A DNA stretch of 10,798 nt from Clostridiales bacterium DTU092 (lineage in GTDB: Bacteria; Bacillota; Clostridia; Caldicoprobacterales; Caldicoprobacteraceae), in NCBI GenBank assembly GCA_001513505.1, contig LFTM01000128.1:1-10798 (forward strand), in the 5' to 3' direction. Within the stretch, counting starts at the first letter, position 1, and each line of letters opens with the position of its first letter. The notes under the pieces are model-generated. The model was given only the letters and a program-made list of their open reading frames with translations, had not been told where the DNA came from and did not search any database. Below are positions 1 through 6,912 of the stretch, in pieces. The translations under genes and the position numbers were made by a program.

Positions 1-521
1 CTTTGCAGGGACACCCTTGTATGTTCACATTGCCGGGTGTAGACATGTCCACCGGTTCCCTTGGGATGGGAATCTCCGTAGGGGTAGGTATGGCTCTGGC
101 TGCCAGGGTTACCGGTAAAAAGTACAGGGTATTTGTACTGTGCGGTGATGGCGAGATGCAGGAAGGCCAGAATTGGGAGGCTTTCATGTCAGCAGCCAAG
201 TGGGAGCTTGATAATCTGGTGGTAATTATAGATCGGAATGGTGTACAGCTGGATGGAACTGTGGATCAGATTATGCCTTTGGGGGATCTGGAATCCAAGC
301 TAAGGGCTTTTGGACTGTACACTGTGAAGTGTGACGGACACGATGTGGAAGCTTTGGTAAATGCTATTGAAGATGCTGTTGATTATAAAGGTCCTGCGGT
401 CGTAATTGCTGAAACCGTAAAAGGTAAAGGAGTATCTTTTATGGAGGGGCAGGCAGCCTGGCATGGACAACCCATTGGGAAAGAGGAGTATGAACAGGCC
501 ATAATGGAATTGAGCAGGTAA
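1..521 (+). CDS. Transketolase, N-terminal subunit (5' partial)
   Basis: The reading frame is open from the left edge and ends with TAA at 519-521, so the gene begins upstream; the TTG at position 3 is more likely an internal leucine than a start. The visible 172 residues are the C-terminal part of the thiamine-diphosphate (TPP) binding half of transketolase. The TPP/Mg motif is clear: GDGE at visible residues 48-51 followed about 28 residues later by DRN (77-79). The upstream PGVDMSTGSLGMG and the C-terminal VKGKGVSFME are typical of the family. The enzyme transfers two-carbon ketol units between sugar phosphates in the cytoplasmic non-oxidative pentose phosphate pathway. In Clostridia transketolase is often split into two subunits, and the other half follows 31 nt downstream, so the two are almost certainly co-transcribed. 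Confidence 0.95.
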   Translation, partial: LQGHPCMFTLPGVDMSTGSLGMGISVGVGMALAARVTGKKYRVFVLCGDGEMQEGQNWEAFMSAAKWELDNLVVIIDRNGVQLDGTVDQIMPLGDLESKLRAFGLYTVKCDGHDVEALVNAIEDAVDYKGPAVVIAETVKGKGVSFMEGQAAWHGQPIGKEEYEQAIMELSR

Positions 522-552
522 TTGAATTTATATTGTATGGGGAGAGGTTGGC

Positions 553-1512
553 ATGATGGAACAAAAACCTATGAGACTTGTGTTTGGCGAGACTTTATGT
601 GAGCTGGCGGATGAATTCCCGGAACTTGTAGTTTTGGATGCTGATGTGTCAAGCAGTACCCAAACCAAATGGTTTGGTGAGAAGTTCAAAGACAGGTTTT
701 TCAACTTTGGAATTGCAGAAGCCAATATGGTGAGTGCAGCAGCCGGCATGGCTGCCTGCGGGCTGATTCCTGTGGTATCTACCTTTGCATTTTTAATAAC
801 TTTACGGGCCGGAGATCCTGTAAGGAGCCTGGTTGCTTACAATAACCTGAATGTAAAGCTGGCGGGAGGATATGCAGGGTTATCGGATTTTGCAGACGGA
901 GCCAGCCACCAGGCGGTGATGGATCTGGCAGTTATGCGGGCCATGCCAAACATGACGGTACTGGTACCTTCGGATATTGAGACAACCCGTGGTGCGGTCA
1001 GAGCTATGTTAACGCATAAAGGACCGGTTTATCTGCGCCTGTCCCGTGACGTGGTAGGTTCTTATCATGAGGGAGATGAAAGTTTTGATATAGGAAAAGC
1101 CAGGGTATTAAAAGACGGAGATGACATAACCCTGGTTGTCAGCGGCACGCTGCTACCGAAGGTTCTGGAGGCTGCCCGGGAACTGGATAAGGCAGGTATA
1201 CAGGCTGCCGTCCTGGAGTTCCCCACATTAAAACCTTTTGACAGTGAAACCCTGATACATTATGCAGAAAAAACCGGTGCAGTTGTAACTGTTGAAGAAC
1301 ATACTATTTTGGGCGGTCTGGGAGGAGCTGTGGCAGAATCATTATCCGAAGCTTATCCGGTTCTGTTAAAGCGGATAGGAATAAATGACCGTTTTGGCGA
1401 GAGCGGACCGTATAAGGACCTTCTGAATAAATATCAACTAACGGCAAAGTATATTTATGAAGCTGCTCTGGATTTGCTGGACAGAAAAAGGAAGAAGAAT
1501 ACCTCGCAGTAA
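553..1512 (+). CDS. Transketolase, C-terminal subunit
   Basis: This 319-residue protein is the pyrimidine-binding plus C-terminal half of a split transketolase. It carries GIAEANM (residues 53-59), where Glu56 is the expected conserved glutamate that activates the TPP aminopyrimidine ring. GGYAGLSDFADGASHQA and the PSD following it are characteristic of the Pyr domain, and VEEHTILGGLGGAVAE (about 247-262) marks the C-terminal domain. Length matches other split-type subunits (about 310-320 residues). Two ATG codons are adjacent (553 and 556). The purine-rich GGAGAGG at 541-547 lies 5 nt before the first and 8 nt before the second, so the second is equally plausible. It should pair with the preceding N-terminal subunit. 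The last residues are rich in lysine and arginine. No terminator is obvious before the next gene. Confidence 0.95.
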   Translation: MMEQKPMRLVFGETLCELADEFPELVVLDADVSSSTQTKWFGEKFKDRFFNFGIAEANMVSAAAGMAACGLIPVVSTFAFLITLRAGDPVRSLVAYNNLNVKLAGGYAGLSDFADGASHQAVMDLAVMRAMPNMTVLVPSDIETTRGAVRAMLTHKGPVYLRLSRDVVGSYHEGDESFDIGKARVLKDGDDITLVVSGTLLPKVLEAARELDKAGIQAAVLEFPTLKPFDSETLIHYAEKTGAVVTVEEHTILGGLGGAVAESLSEAYPVLLKRIGINDRFGESGPYKDLLNKYQLTAKYIYEAALDLLDRKRKKNTSQ

Positions 1513-1533
1513 GCGATGTATGTTATGTTAAGA

Positions 1534-1563
1534 TATAGCTTTATAGTTAAAGCATGGTATAAT
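1534..1563 (+). promoter_or_regulatory. Extended -10 promoter candidate for the isomerase-like gene
   Basis: TGGTATAAT at 1555-1563 is a perfect extended -10 element (TGnTATAAT). The matching -35 region (about 1534-1540) is poor, which is common for extended -10 promoters. It lies about 50 nt upstream of the start codon at 1616, so the downstream gene can be transcribed independently of the transketolase pair. Confidence 0.5.
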
Positions 1564-1615
1564 TATGATAGAAATAATGTCTTGAAATATATTTATATAA
1601 AGGAGGATCAAGGAA

Positions 1616-2527
1616 ATGAATGAATCCATGTATAAATACATGAAGGTGGGACTTATACATTTTATGGCCTATCCCGACACCATGAAAGGTGAAGGTCCTA
1701 TATTGGAGACAATAAGGAAGATAGCGGTGGACGATTATTTCAATGCCATTGAGATTACCTGGATAAAAGATGACAAGGTAAGAGAAAAGGTCAAAAAGAT
1801 GCTGGAAACCTCTCATATGACGGTGGCTTACGGTGGCCAGCCCAGGTTACTGACTACCGGGATGAACATAAATGATCTTGATGAAAATGCCAGAAGACGG
1901 GCCATTGACAGCCTTAAGGAAGGCATTGACGAGGCATACTACATGGGTGCAAAGGGGTTTGCATTCCTAAGCGGCAGGTATGAGGAAGATAAGAAAGAAG
2001 AGGCCTTTGCAGCTCTGATGGATTCCACAAAGGAGCTTTGTGCTTATGCAAAATCAAAGGGAGATCTTACTATAGCCCTTGAAGTGTTTGACTGGGATGT
2101 GGACAAGAAGAGTATAATCGGACCTGTGGACCTGGCGAAGAGGTTTGCAGAGGAGATAAGGAAGGAATATGACAACTTTGGTCTTTTGGTAGACTTAAGC
2201 CATCTGCCGCTTTTAAGGGAGACTGCAGAAGAATCCATACTGCCGGTAAAGGATTACATAGTGCATGCCCATATGGGGAATGCGGTTGCGGCCGATCCAT
2301 CATTAGAAGCGTATGGTGATGCCCATCCCAGGTTTGGTTTTCCAAACAGCGAGAATGATGTGGATGAACTGGTAGAGTATCTCAGGGTACTGATGGATAT
2401 AGGCTTTTTGAATACCGAAAACCCGCCTGTTGTAAGTTTTGAAGTAAAACCATGGGGTGACGAGGATCCTGATATAGTAGTGGCCAATGCAAAGAGAGTA
2501 CTTAATGAAGCATGGGCAAGACTGTAG
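1616..2527 (+). CDS. Sugar phosphate isomerase/epimerase-like TIM-barrel protein
   Basis: This 303-residue protein belongs to the xylose-isomerase-like TIM-barrel superfamily (AP endonuclease family 2), which includes D-tagatose/D-psicose 3-epimerases, hydroxypyruvate isomerase and inosose-handling enzymes. The expected metal-binding set is visible in order: Glu156 (ALEVFDWD), Asp193 (LLVDLSHLP), His217 or His219 (IVHAHMGN) and Glu276 (VSFEVKPW). GDAHPRFG at 234-241 resembles the substrate-side DxHxxxG stretch of these enzymes. No signal peptide is present, so it is cytoplasmic. The start is fixed by AAGGAGG at about 1600-1606, 9-10 nt before ATG. It has its own promoter candidate upstream and a terminator 16 nt downstream. 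The substrate cannot be read from sequence. The neighbouring transketolase suggests a ketose or ketose phosphate, but that is inference. Confidence 0.85.
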   Translation: MNESMYKYMKVGLIHFMAYPDTMKGEGPILETIRKIAVDDYFNAIEITWIKDDKVREKVKKMLETSHMTVAYGGQPRLLTTGMNINDLDENARRRAIDSLKEGIDEAYYMGAKGFAFLSGRYEEDKKEEAFAALMDSTKELCAYAKSKGDLTIALEVFDWDVDKKSIIGPVDLAKRFAEEIRKEYDNFGLLVDLSHLPLLRETAEESILPVKDYIVHAHMGNAVAADPSLEAYGDAHPRFGFPNSENDVDELVEYLRVLMDIGFLNTENPPVVSFEVKPWGDEDPDIVVANAKRVLNEAWARL

Positions 2528-2542
2528 CAGCTTAATATATAG

Positions 2543-2588
2543 AATAACAAAGCAGCAATCATATCAATTGCTGCTTTGTTATTATTAT
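2543..2588 (+). terminator. Intrinsic terminator after the isomerase-like gene
   Basis: A perfect 17-bp inverted repeat pairs 2543-2559 with 2567-2583 (core AACAAAGCAGCAA / TTGCTGCTTTGTT) around a 7-nt loop. The right arm ends in a T-rich run continuing to about 2588. The left arm is correspondingly A-rich, so it may work in both directions, although no convergent gene is present. Confidence 0.85.
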
Positions 2589-2730
2589 AAAAGTTATAAA
2601 ATGAAAAATCGTACAAATACGAGGGTTAAGCAACTCTCTTGCAAAATCAAAACTGCAGCGGTAAACGTTCAGAAAGCATATTTGCGTATGTTATGGTAAA
2701 CCTAGTAATATAATTCGGGAGGTGTTATTA

Positions 2731-3111
2731 ATGGAGATAAGACCCAATATTATGGTTCCATTGGGATATGGGAAATATGTGCGATCTGACAAAATCATCA
2801 GTCTGCAGCCTATAGAAGATGACAGGGGACCTGGACGAAGGACTCTGGTTCATGTTGAAGAGATAGCAGAGCCTATAACGGCGTCCCGGACGGAAAATTC
2901 CATATTAGCCAGTATGGTGGGGACACCTAAGGAGGTTTTGGAGGCCATGGCTGCGATAGATCTGCTTAGAGACATCCTGGATGATTTTCGGCAGATTGGT
3001 CCTATGCTGAGAAAAAGTTTGAAGCGAGAGGTCAGGCTGGATATTGACGCCATCGAAAAACGGATTGTTGAACTTATAGGTGATGAGCCCGACATTAACG
3101 AAAACGAATAA
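2731..3111 (+). CDS. RemA-family (DUF370) regulatory protein with C-terminal extension
   Basis: The first ~63 residues match the RemA/DUF370 fold: LGYGKYVRSDKIISLQPI (11-28) aligns with the family's GFGN-V-A-RII-I segment, and GRRTLVHVEEIAEPITAS (35-52) with the GRRTRAVI-HVILSA segment. The GRRT arginine pair lies in the region that contributes to DNA binding in Bacillus subtilis RemA, a regulator of biofilm matrix genes. The protein has 126 residues against roughly 75-90 usual for RemA. The extra part (about 64-126) is charged and predicted helical, with heptad-like leucine/isoleucine spacing, and ends in an acidic tail. GTG at 2722 is in frame, but GGGAGG at 2717-2722 is positioned for the ATG at 2731, so that start was chosen. 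A DNA-binding or oligomeric regulatory role is inferred from family only. No promoter was identified with confidence. Confidence 0.75.
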   Translation: MEIRPNIMVPLGYGKYVRSDKIISLQPIEDDRGPGRRTLVHVEEIAEPITASRTENSILASMVGTPKEVLEAMAAIDLLRDILDDFRQIGPMLRKSLKREVRLDIDAIEKRIVELIGDEPDINENE

Positions 3112-3268
3112 CTGAATAACAATCTCTGGCTACTATGGGCTGACTATAAACGTTCTCCTTCAGATGCCTGTTTCAGGGAAAATAGATATGGAAAAGAGCA
3201 TTAAAAAAGGGTAATATAGAAGAGAGATATAAAATATATATATGACATTGTAAAGGGGAATTATATCT

Positions 3269-4414
3269 ATGCCTCCAATCAGCTTGCTTATTAAGCCTGC
3301 CTCAAGCAACTGCAATTTAAGATGTAAATATTGTTTTTACCATTCTCTGGCTGAGAACAGGCAGACCGATTCATATGGCATAATGGACATCGAAACTTTA
3401 GAGATTCTTGTAAGAAAAACAATGGAATATGCTGATCATGCCTGTTCTTTTGTCTTTCAAGGGGGAGAGCCTACGCTGGCAGGCCTTGACTTTTTCAGGA
3501 GTTTAGTAGAATTTCAAAAGAAGTACAATAAAAAAAATGTATATATAAGTAATGCCATTCAGACTAACGGTATGGTTATTGATGAGGAGTGGGCAAGATT
3601 CCTTGCAGAAAACAAATTTTTAGTCGGGCTTTCTCTTGACGGACCTAAGGATATCCATGATTCCTACAGGGCAGGGCCAAATGGAAAAGGATCTTTTATT
3701 CGCATAATGGAAACGGTAAATCATTTCAATAAATACAAGGTGGAATACAACATTCTTTCTGTAGTAACGGCTCATTCAGCAAGACATATTAACAAAATTT
3801 ATAATTTTTTTAAGAAACATGGTTTTAGGTATCTTCAGTTCATTCCATGTCTTGATCCCCTTGGAGAACATCCTGGGGGATATGAGCACTCCTTAACCCC
3901 CGAAAGATATGCCTACTTTTTAAAAACGCTGTTTGATCGATGGTATAACGATATTTTGCAAGGAAACATGATAAGCATAAGATACTTTGACAATATCGTT
4001 GGTATGGCTATGGGGTACAGACCTGAGTCCTGCGGGATGTCAGGTGTCTGTACATGCCAGTTTGTTGTTGAAGCCAATGGTGGAGTTTACCCGTGTGATT
4101 TTTATGTGATTGACGAATGGTACCTGGGCAATTTAAAGCATTCATCTTTTGAGGAGATATGGAATTCTGAAACAACTGGCAGGTTTATCGAGGTTTCAAA
4201 GTATGTAGATCCTAAGTGCAGGGAATGTAAATGGTTTAGATTATGCCGTGGAGGATGCAGGAGGGAGAGGGAACCCTTTGAAGATGACAAACCTGTATTG
4301 AATCGTCTTTGTCCGGCTTTTTATGAGTTCTTTGAATATGCTGGAGACAGGATATTTGAGCTGGCGAGAATACTTTCAAATCCAACCAGTATCATGAGAA
4401 GGGAAGGGTTGTAA
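3269..4414 (+). CDS. Anaerobic sulfatase-maturating enzyme (radical SAM/SPASM)
   Basis: This 381-residue protein is an anSME. It oxidises an active-site cysteine (or serine) of sulfatases to C-alpha-formylglycine in the cytoplasm under anaerobic conditions, using S-adenosylmethionine. The radical-SAM cluster motif is CNLRCKYC (Cys15, Cys19, Cys22), followed by FQGGEPTLAG (63-72). The SPASM domain has Cys255, 261, 276, 317, 320, 326, 330 and 348, and Asp277 (YPCDFY) is the proposed catalytic base. From memory these positions coincide with those of the characterised C. perfringens enzyme, and the N-terminal MPP-SLLIKPASS also matches, so orthology is very likely. AAAGGGG at about 3252-3258 precedes the ATG. 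A UroD-like gene starts 3 nt after the stop. No sulfatase gene is in the window, which is odd because anSME genes often lie beside their substrates. Confidence 0.95.
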   Translation: MPPISLLIKPASSNCNLRCKYCFYHSLAENRQTDSYGIMDIETLEILVRKTMEYADHACSFVFQGGEPTLAGLDFFRSLVEFQKKYNKKNVYISNAIQTNGMVIDEEWARFLAENKFLVGLSLDGPKDIHDSYRAGPNGKGSFIRIMETVNHFNKYKVEYNILSVVTAHSARHINKIYNFFKKHGFRYLQFIPCLDPLGEHPGGYEHSLTPERYAYFLKTLFDRWYNDILQGNMISIRYFDNIVGMAMGYRPESCGMSGVCTCQFVVEANGGVYPCDFYVIDEWYLGNLKHSSFEEIWNSETTGRFIEVSKYVDPKCRECKWFRLCRGGCRREREPFEDDKPVLNRLCPAFYEFFEYAGDRIFELARILSNPTSIMRREGL

Positions 4415-4417
4415 AAC

Positions 4418-5449
4418 ATGAGCTATAATAATGCACTTCGTATCATAAAACACGAAAAAATTGACAGGCCGTCACAATGGGAGTGGGTTGCAAATCCTGC
4501 CTGGGTGCGTACAAAGATGTTGCCCAATGAGAATATGCAGGATACTATGCTAAGGTTGTATCAGGAGTACGATTGGGATTTTGGTAGTGCTGACGATGTT
4601 TTGGGGATTGGAACGGGGAGCGTGCCCGCCCCTTTAAAGAATGTCACCGCAGATATGATCTATGATTTTGATCCTGAAAACCCGCCTGAAGGAAAGGTCA
4701 TTGACTATGTACAGTGTCTTGGGGTTGCTCCAGGCTGCTCCGCAGAACAAATGGCAGAGGTTTTCCATAGAAAGTGGCATGAGAGTCAAAGCAGGATGGG
4801 TAGCTTATCCCTTGTTCCGGGTGCGCATTATCATCAGGTGCTGCATTATTTTACTACAACTTTCGGTTGGGAGCCCACCATGTACGCAGCCTATGATGAT
4901 CCAAACCGGTTTGAAAAAGTAATGGATCGGTTTACGGAGTTAACTGTAAAGGTAAATGAAGCATGGGCCATGACAGGAGTCCGCTTGATGATATGTCATG
5001 ACGATTTGGCAATGATCGATAGGACCATTTTTCCGCCGGACTGGTACAGAGAGTATATATTCCCAAGATATAAAAAATGTTGGGAACCGCTAAAGAAGAA
5101 GGGTATAGCAATTTTGTTTATGTCAGATGGCAAGATAGACGCCCTGCTCCCGGATCTTATGCCGCTGGAACCGGATGGACTTTTCATAGACGCTCCCTGT
5201 GATTTATTATCCATTTCCGAGAAATATGGCAGCAGGCTTTTCCTGATTGGAAATGTAAACGTTTCAGCTCTAATAGAAGGGGATGCTGAAAAAATAAAGT
5301 CTGAGATTAGACGGGTTGTTCAGCAGGGAGCATCATGTGAGAATCTCATTATCCGTTGCAGCAGTGGTCTGGATGAGAATATACCGCCGCACGCGATACA
5401 GTTGTACATGGATGCCGTAAAGGAGATCCGCAGTGAAAACAACTATTAA
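4418..5449 (+). CDS. Uroporphyrinogen decarboxylase superfamily protein (methyltransferase-like)
   Basis: This 343-residue protein has the UroD/MtaA TIM-barrel pattern: an N-terminal NNALRIIKHEKIDRPSQWEW, ICHDDLAM (192-199), LFMSDGKID-LLPDLMPLEPDGLF (233-256), LIGNVNVSALIEGD (276-289) and RCSSGLDENIPPHAIQLYMDAV (313-334). Family members are either true heme-pathway decarboxylases or cobalamin-dependent methyltransferases. The heme enzyme is unlikely because its N-terminal arginine-rich signature is absent. The His-x-Cys and Cys zinc ligands of MtaA/MtbA-type methyltransferases are not apparent (SDG replaces HSC-like residues), so a standard zinc thiol methyltransferase is doubtful too. No corrinoid protein is nearby. 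The start is 3 nt after the anSME stop and its GGGAAGGG lies inside that gene (4401-4408), showing co-transcription. Substrate unknown. Confidence 0.8.
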   Translation: MSYNNALRIIKHEKIDRPSQWEWVANPAWVRTKMLPNENMQDTMLRLYQEYDWDFGSADDVLGIGTGSVPAPLKNVTADMIYDFDPENPPEGKVIDYVQCLGVAPGCSAEQMAEVFHRKWHESQSRMGSLSLVPGAHYHQVLHYFTTTFGWEPTMYAAYDDPNRFEKVMDRFTELTVKVNEAWAMTGVRLMICHDDLAMIDRTIFPPDWYREYIFPRYKKCWEPLKKKGIAILFMSDGKIDALLPDLMPLEPDGLFIDAPCDLLSISEKYGSRLFLIGNVNVSALIEGDAEKIKSEIRRVVQQGASCENLIIRCSSGLDENIPPHAIQLYMDAVKEIRSENNY

Positions 5450-5522
5450 CGAGAAAATGATTTTTCAATACTGGACTAAAAAACTAACTGTCATTGAAAT
5501 AAAGGAAAGGGGATGAACATTT

Positions 5523-6506
5523 ATGTCAAAGGTCAGGGTAGGTTTTATAGGTTGTGGAGGAATTGCCCGTTATCATGCTGGTAACCTTTTGAAAATGGAT
5601 GATGTAGAAATCGTTGCGGTTTACGATCCTGTAGAAGAGCAGATGGATAAAATGCTGGCTATGACATCGGGCGGACGGAAGTATTCCGGTTACCTGGATA
5701 TGTACGATAATGCGGAACTGGATGCCGTATATGTGTGCATACCTCCCTACTTGCACGGAGACATTGAGGTGGAGGCGGCAAAACGCGGAATAAACATGTA
5801 CATCGAAAAGCCTGTTGCAACCGATATGGAAACTGTAAAGAAGGTAAATCAGAGCATTGAAGAGGCCGGAATAGTCACTGCTGTAGGTTTCCAGGACAGA
5901 TATCTTGATATTATTGCCAGAGCAAAGGAATACATAAAGGGGCATGAAATCGGTATTGTATACGGTGCGTGGATTGGAGGAATACCCGGCGTACCATGGT
6001 GGAGAAAAAAAGAACAGTCGGGCGGACAAATTGTGGAACAGAGTATTCATATTATTGATATGATGAGATATTTTCTGGGTGAGGCTGAAACTGTATACAG
6101 TGTGGGCAAATCCGGTATTGTGAAGGATCTGCCGGGGTATGATATTGAAGACTATTCCGCAACGGTTATTACTTTTAAAAATGGTGTTGTGGCTACCCTT
6201 TTTACCGGATGTTATGTAAGTGATCAGGCACCCAATATAGGTAACGGTATTACCTTTGTGTGCCGTGATGTGCGGATTGAATATGAACTTAGGAGCCATG
6301 TCCGTTTTATCAAACAGCATTCTTTGGAAGAATACAGATCAGTGAACAATCCTGGAATGAAAGCTGACAGGACTTTCATTGATGCAGTCAAGGCAAAGGA
6401 TCCTTCCATGGTGCTATCACCCTACAAAGACTCTATGAAATCCATGGAGATTGCCTTGGCAGCCAACCAGTCTATTGAGACCGGAATGCCGGTTAAAATA
6501 GGGTAA
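5523..6506 (+). CDS. Gfo/Idh/MocA family oxidoreductase
   Basis: This 327-residue NAD(P)-dependent dehydrogenase has an N-terminal Rossmann fold with GFIGCGGIARYHAG (7-20) and the acidic residue after strand 2 in AVYDP (32-36). It also has the family motif EKPVATD (95-101). The substrate-domain catalytic segment GGQIVEQSIHIIDMMRYFLGE (167-187) carries the expected histidine (His176), with Glu172 where many members have Asp. WWRKKEQ directly before it is shared by a sugar-oxidising subgroup. Members oxidise or epimerise sugars, cyclitols and amino sugars at a ring hydroxyl; the substrate here is unknown. The GGGG at about 5509-5512 precedes ATG 5523 with slightly long spacing; an upstream ATG at 5513 is out of frame. 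It follows the UroD-like gene by 73 nt without a terminator and is itself followed by one, so it is probably the last gene of that unit. Confidence 0.92.
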   Translation: MSKVRVGFIGCGGIARYHAGNLLKMDDVEIVAVYDPVEEQMDKMLAMTSGGRKYSGYLDMYDNAELDAVYVCIPPYLHGDIEVEAAKRGINMYIEKPVATDMETVKKVNQSIEEAGIVTAVGFQDRYLDIIARAKEYIKGHEIGIVYGAWIGGIPGVPWWRKKEQSGGQIVEQSIHIIDMMRYFLGEAETVYSVGKSGIVKDLPGYDIEDYSATVITFKNGVVATLFTGCYVSDQAPNIGNGITFVCRDVRIEYELRSHVRFIKQHSLEEYRSVNNPGMKADRTFIDAVKAKDPSMVLSPYKDSMKSMEIALAANQSIETGMPVKIG

Positions 6507-6518
6507 TGTAGATATTAC

Positions 6519-6557
6519 GAAAGGTCATCCTCGCAACAGGGTGGCCTTTTACCTTTT
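6519..6557 (+). terminator. Intrinsic terminator after the Gfo/Idh gene
   Basis: Positions 6520-6531 (AAAGGTCATCCT) pair with 6538-6549 (AGGGTGGCCTTT) through 12 bp including two G-U pairs, around the 6-nt loop CGCAAC, followed by a broken T run to 6557. It begins 12 nt after the stop codon. Confidence 0.8.
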
Positions 6558-6603
6558 GAAACTCCATAGTGATTATTTATTATCATTCAGAAACGGTGTA
6601 TTT

Positions 6604-6632
6604 GTGACAATTCCAAAAAGATAATGTATAAT
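6604..6632 (+). promoter_or_regulatory. Sigma-A-type promoter candidate
   Basis: GTGACA at 6604-6609 (five of six matches to TTGACA) is followed, after exactly 17 nt, by a perfect TATAAT at 6627-6632. The predicted transcription start is near 6639, about 270 nt before the gamma-glutamylcyclotransferase-like start codon, so a long untranslated leader or a separate small RNA or short gene is implied. Confidence 0.6.
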
Positions 6633-6692
6633 AAAGGAAAACATGTTAGTAAAGCTTTTCTATACGGGACGTAGATCAGTTAGATTCAGCTT

Positions 6693-6713
6693 ACATTATA
6701 TTTTGAATAATGT
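6693..6713 (+). repeat. Hairpin (inverted repeat) in the 6558-6912 leader
   Basis: ACATTAT (6693-6699) and ATAATGT (6707-6713) form a perfect 7-bp stem with a 7-nt loop, extendable by two T-G wobble pairs. There is no following T run, so it is not a terminator. Confidence 0.45.
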
Positions 6714-6912
6714 GGAAGTCGCCTTGCGGAAAGACTTGGAGCCTGTTAACGCAGCTTTTCAGATATCAAATGATGCAGTCAGATGAAGGGATTAGTAATT
6801 ATCATATCATAGAGTTGTTCAGCCGGTGTATTTGCTACTATGTATAAAGAAAAAATAATTGTACGGTTTTACGAAAATTTGACATAAGAAGCTTTAAGGA
6901 GGTTAACACCTG

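Larger units (their letters stand above)
6558..6912 (+). other. 355-nt geneless region: promoter, hairpin, possible 47-codon ORF
   Basis: Between the terminator and the next gene there is no convincing long gene. It holds the promoter candidate at 6604-6632 and a hairpin at 6693-6713. It also holds a smaller imperfect one near 6717-6737 (AAGT/ACTT enclosing CGC/GCG). An ATG-initiated frame runs 6643-6786 (47 codons, beginning MLVKLFYTGRRSVRF) with AAAGG just upstream at 6633-6636. That AAAGG would sit before the predicted transcription start, so either the promoter or the ORF reading is wrong, or the ORF is translated from another transcript. The remaining A/T-rich stretch (6787-6890) shows nothing I can name. 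I do not recognise a known riboswitch class here. Confidence 0.4.

Noticed and set aside
2601..2699. 32-residue basic ORF (MKNRTNTRVKQL...) after the first terminator
   Set aside because: No ribosome binding site precedes it and no family resemblance is seen.
2709..2714. Perfect TATAAT just before the RemA-like gene
   Set aside because: Transcription would start inside or after the ribosome binding site, and no -35 match lies at 16-18 nt.
2722..2730. GTG at 2722 as the RemA-like start, adding three residues
   Set aside because: It overlaps the GGGAGG ribosome binding site; spacing favours ATG 2731.
3112..3268. A/T-rich TATAAAATATATATAT stretch before anSME as a promoter
   Set aside because: Many overlapping -10-like hexamers but no -35 at suitable spacing; cannot be resolved from sequence alone.
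5526..6320. Long 264-codon open frame on the - strand across the Gfo/Idh gene
   Set aside because: The + strand frame encodes a full, motif-bearing dehydrogenase; the antisense frame has no recognisable motif and is rich in His, Tyr, Phe and Ile as expected for a shadow.
6519..6557. AGGGTGG in the terminator resembling a T-box motif
   Set aside because: It is fully used as the right arm of a simple terminator after the Gfo/Idh stop, the remaining T-box sequence (ACCGCG) is absent, and no leader precedes it.
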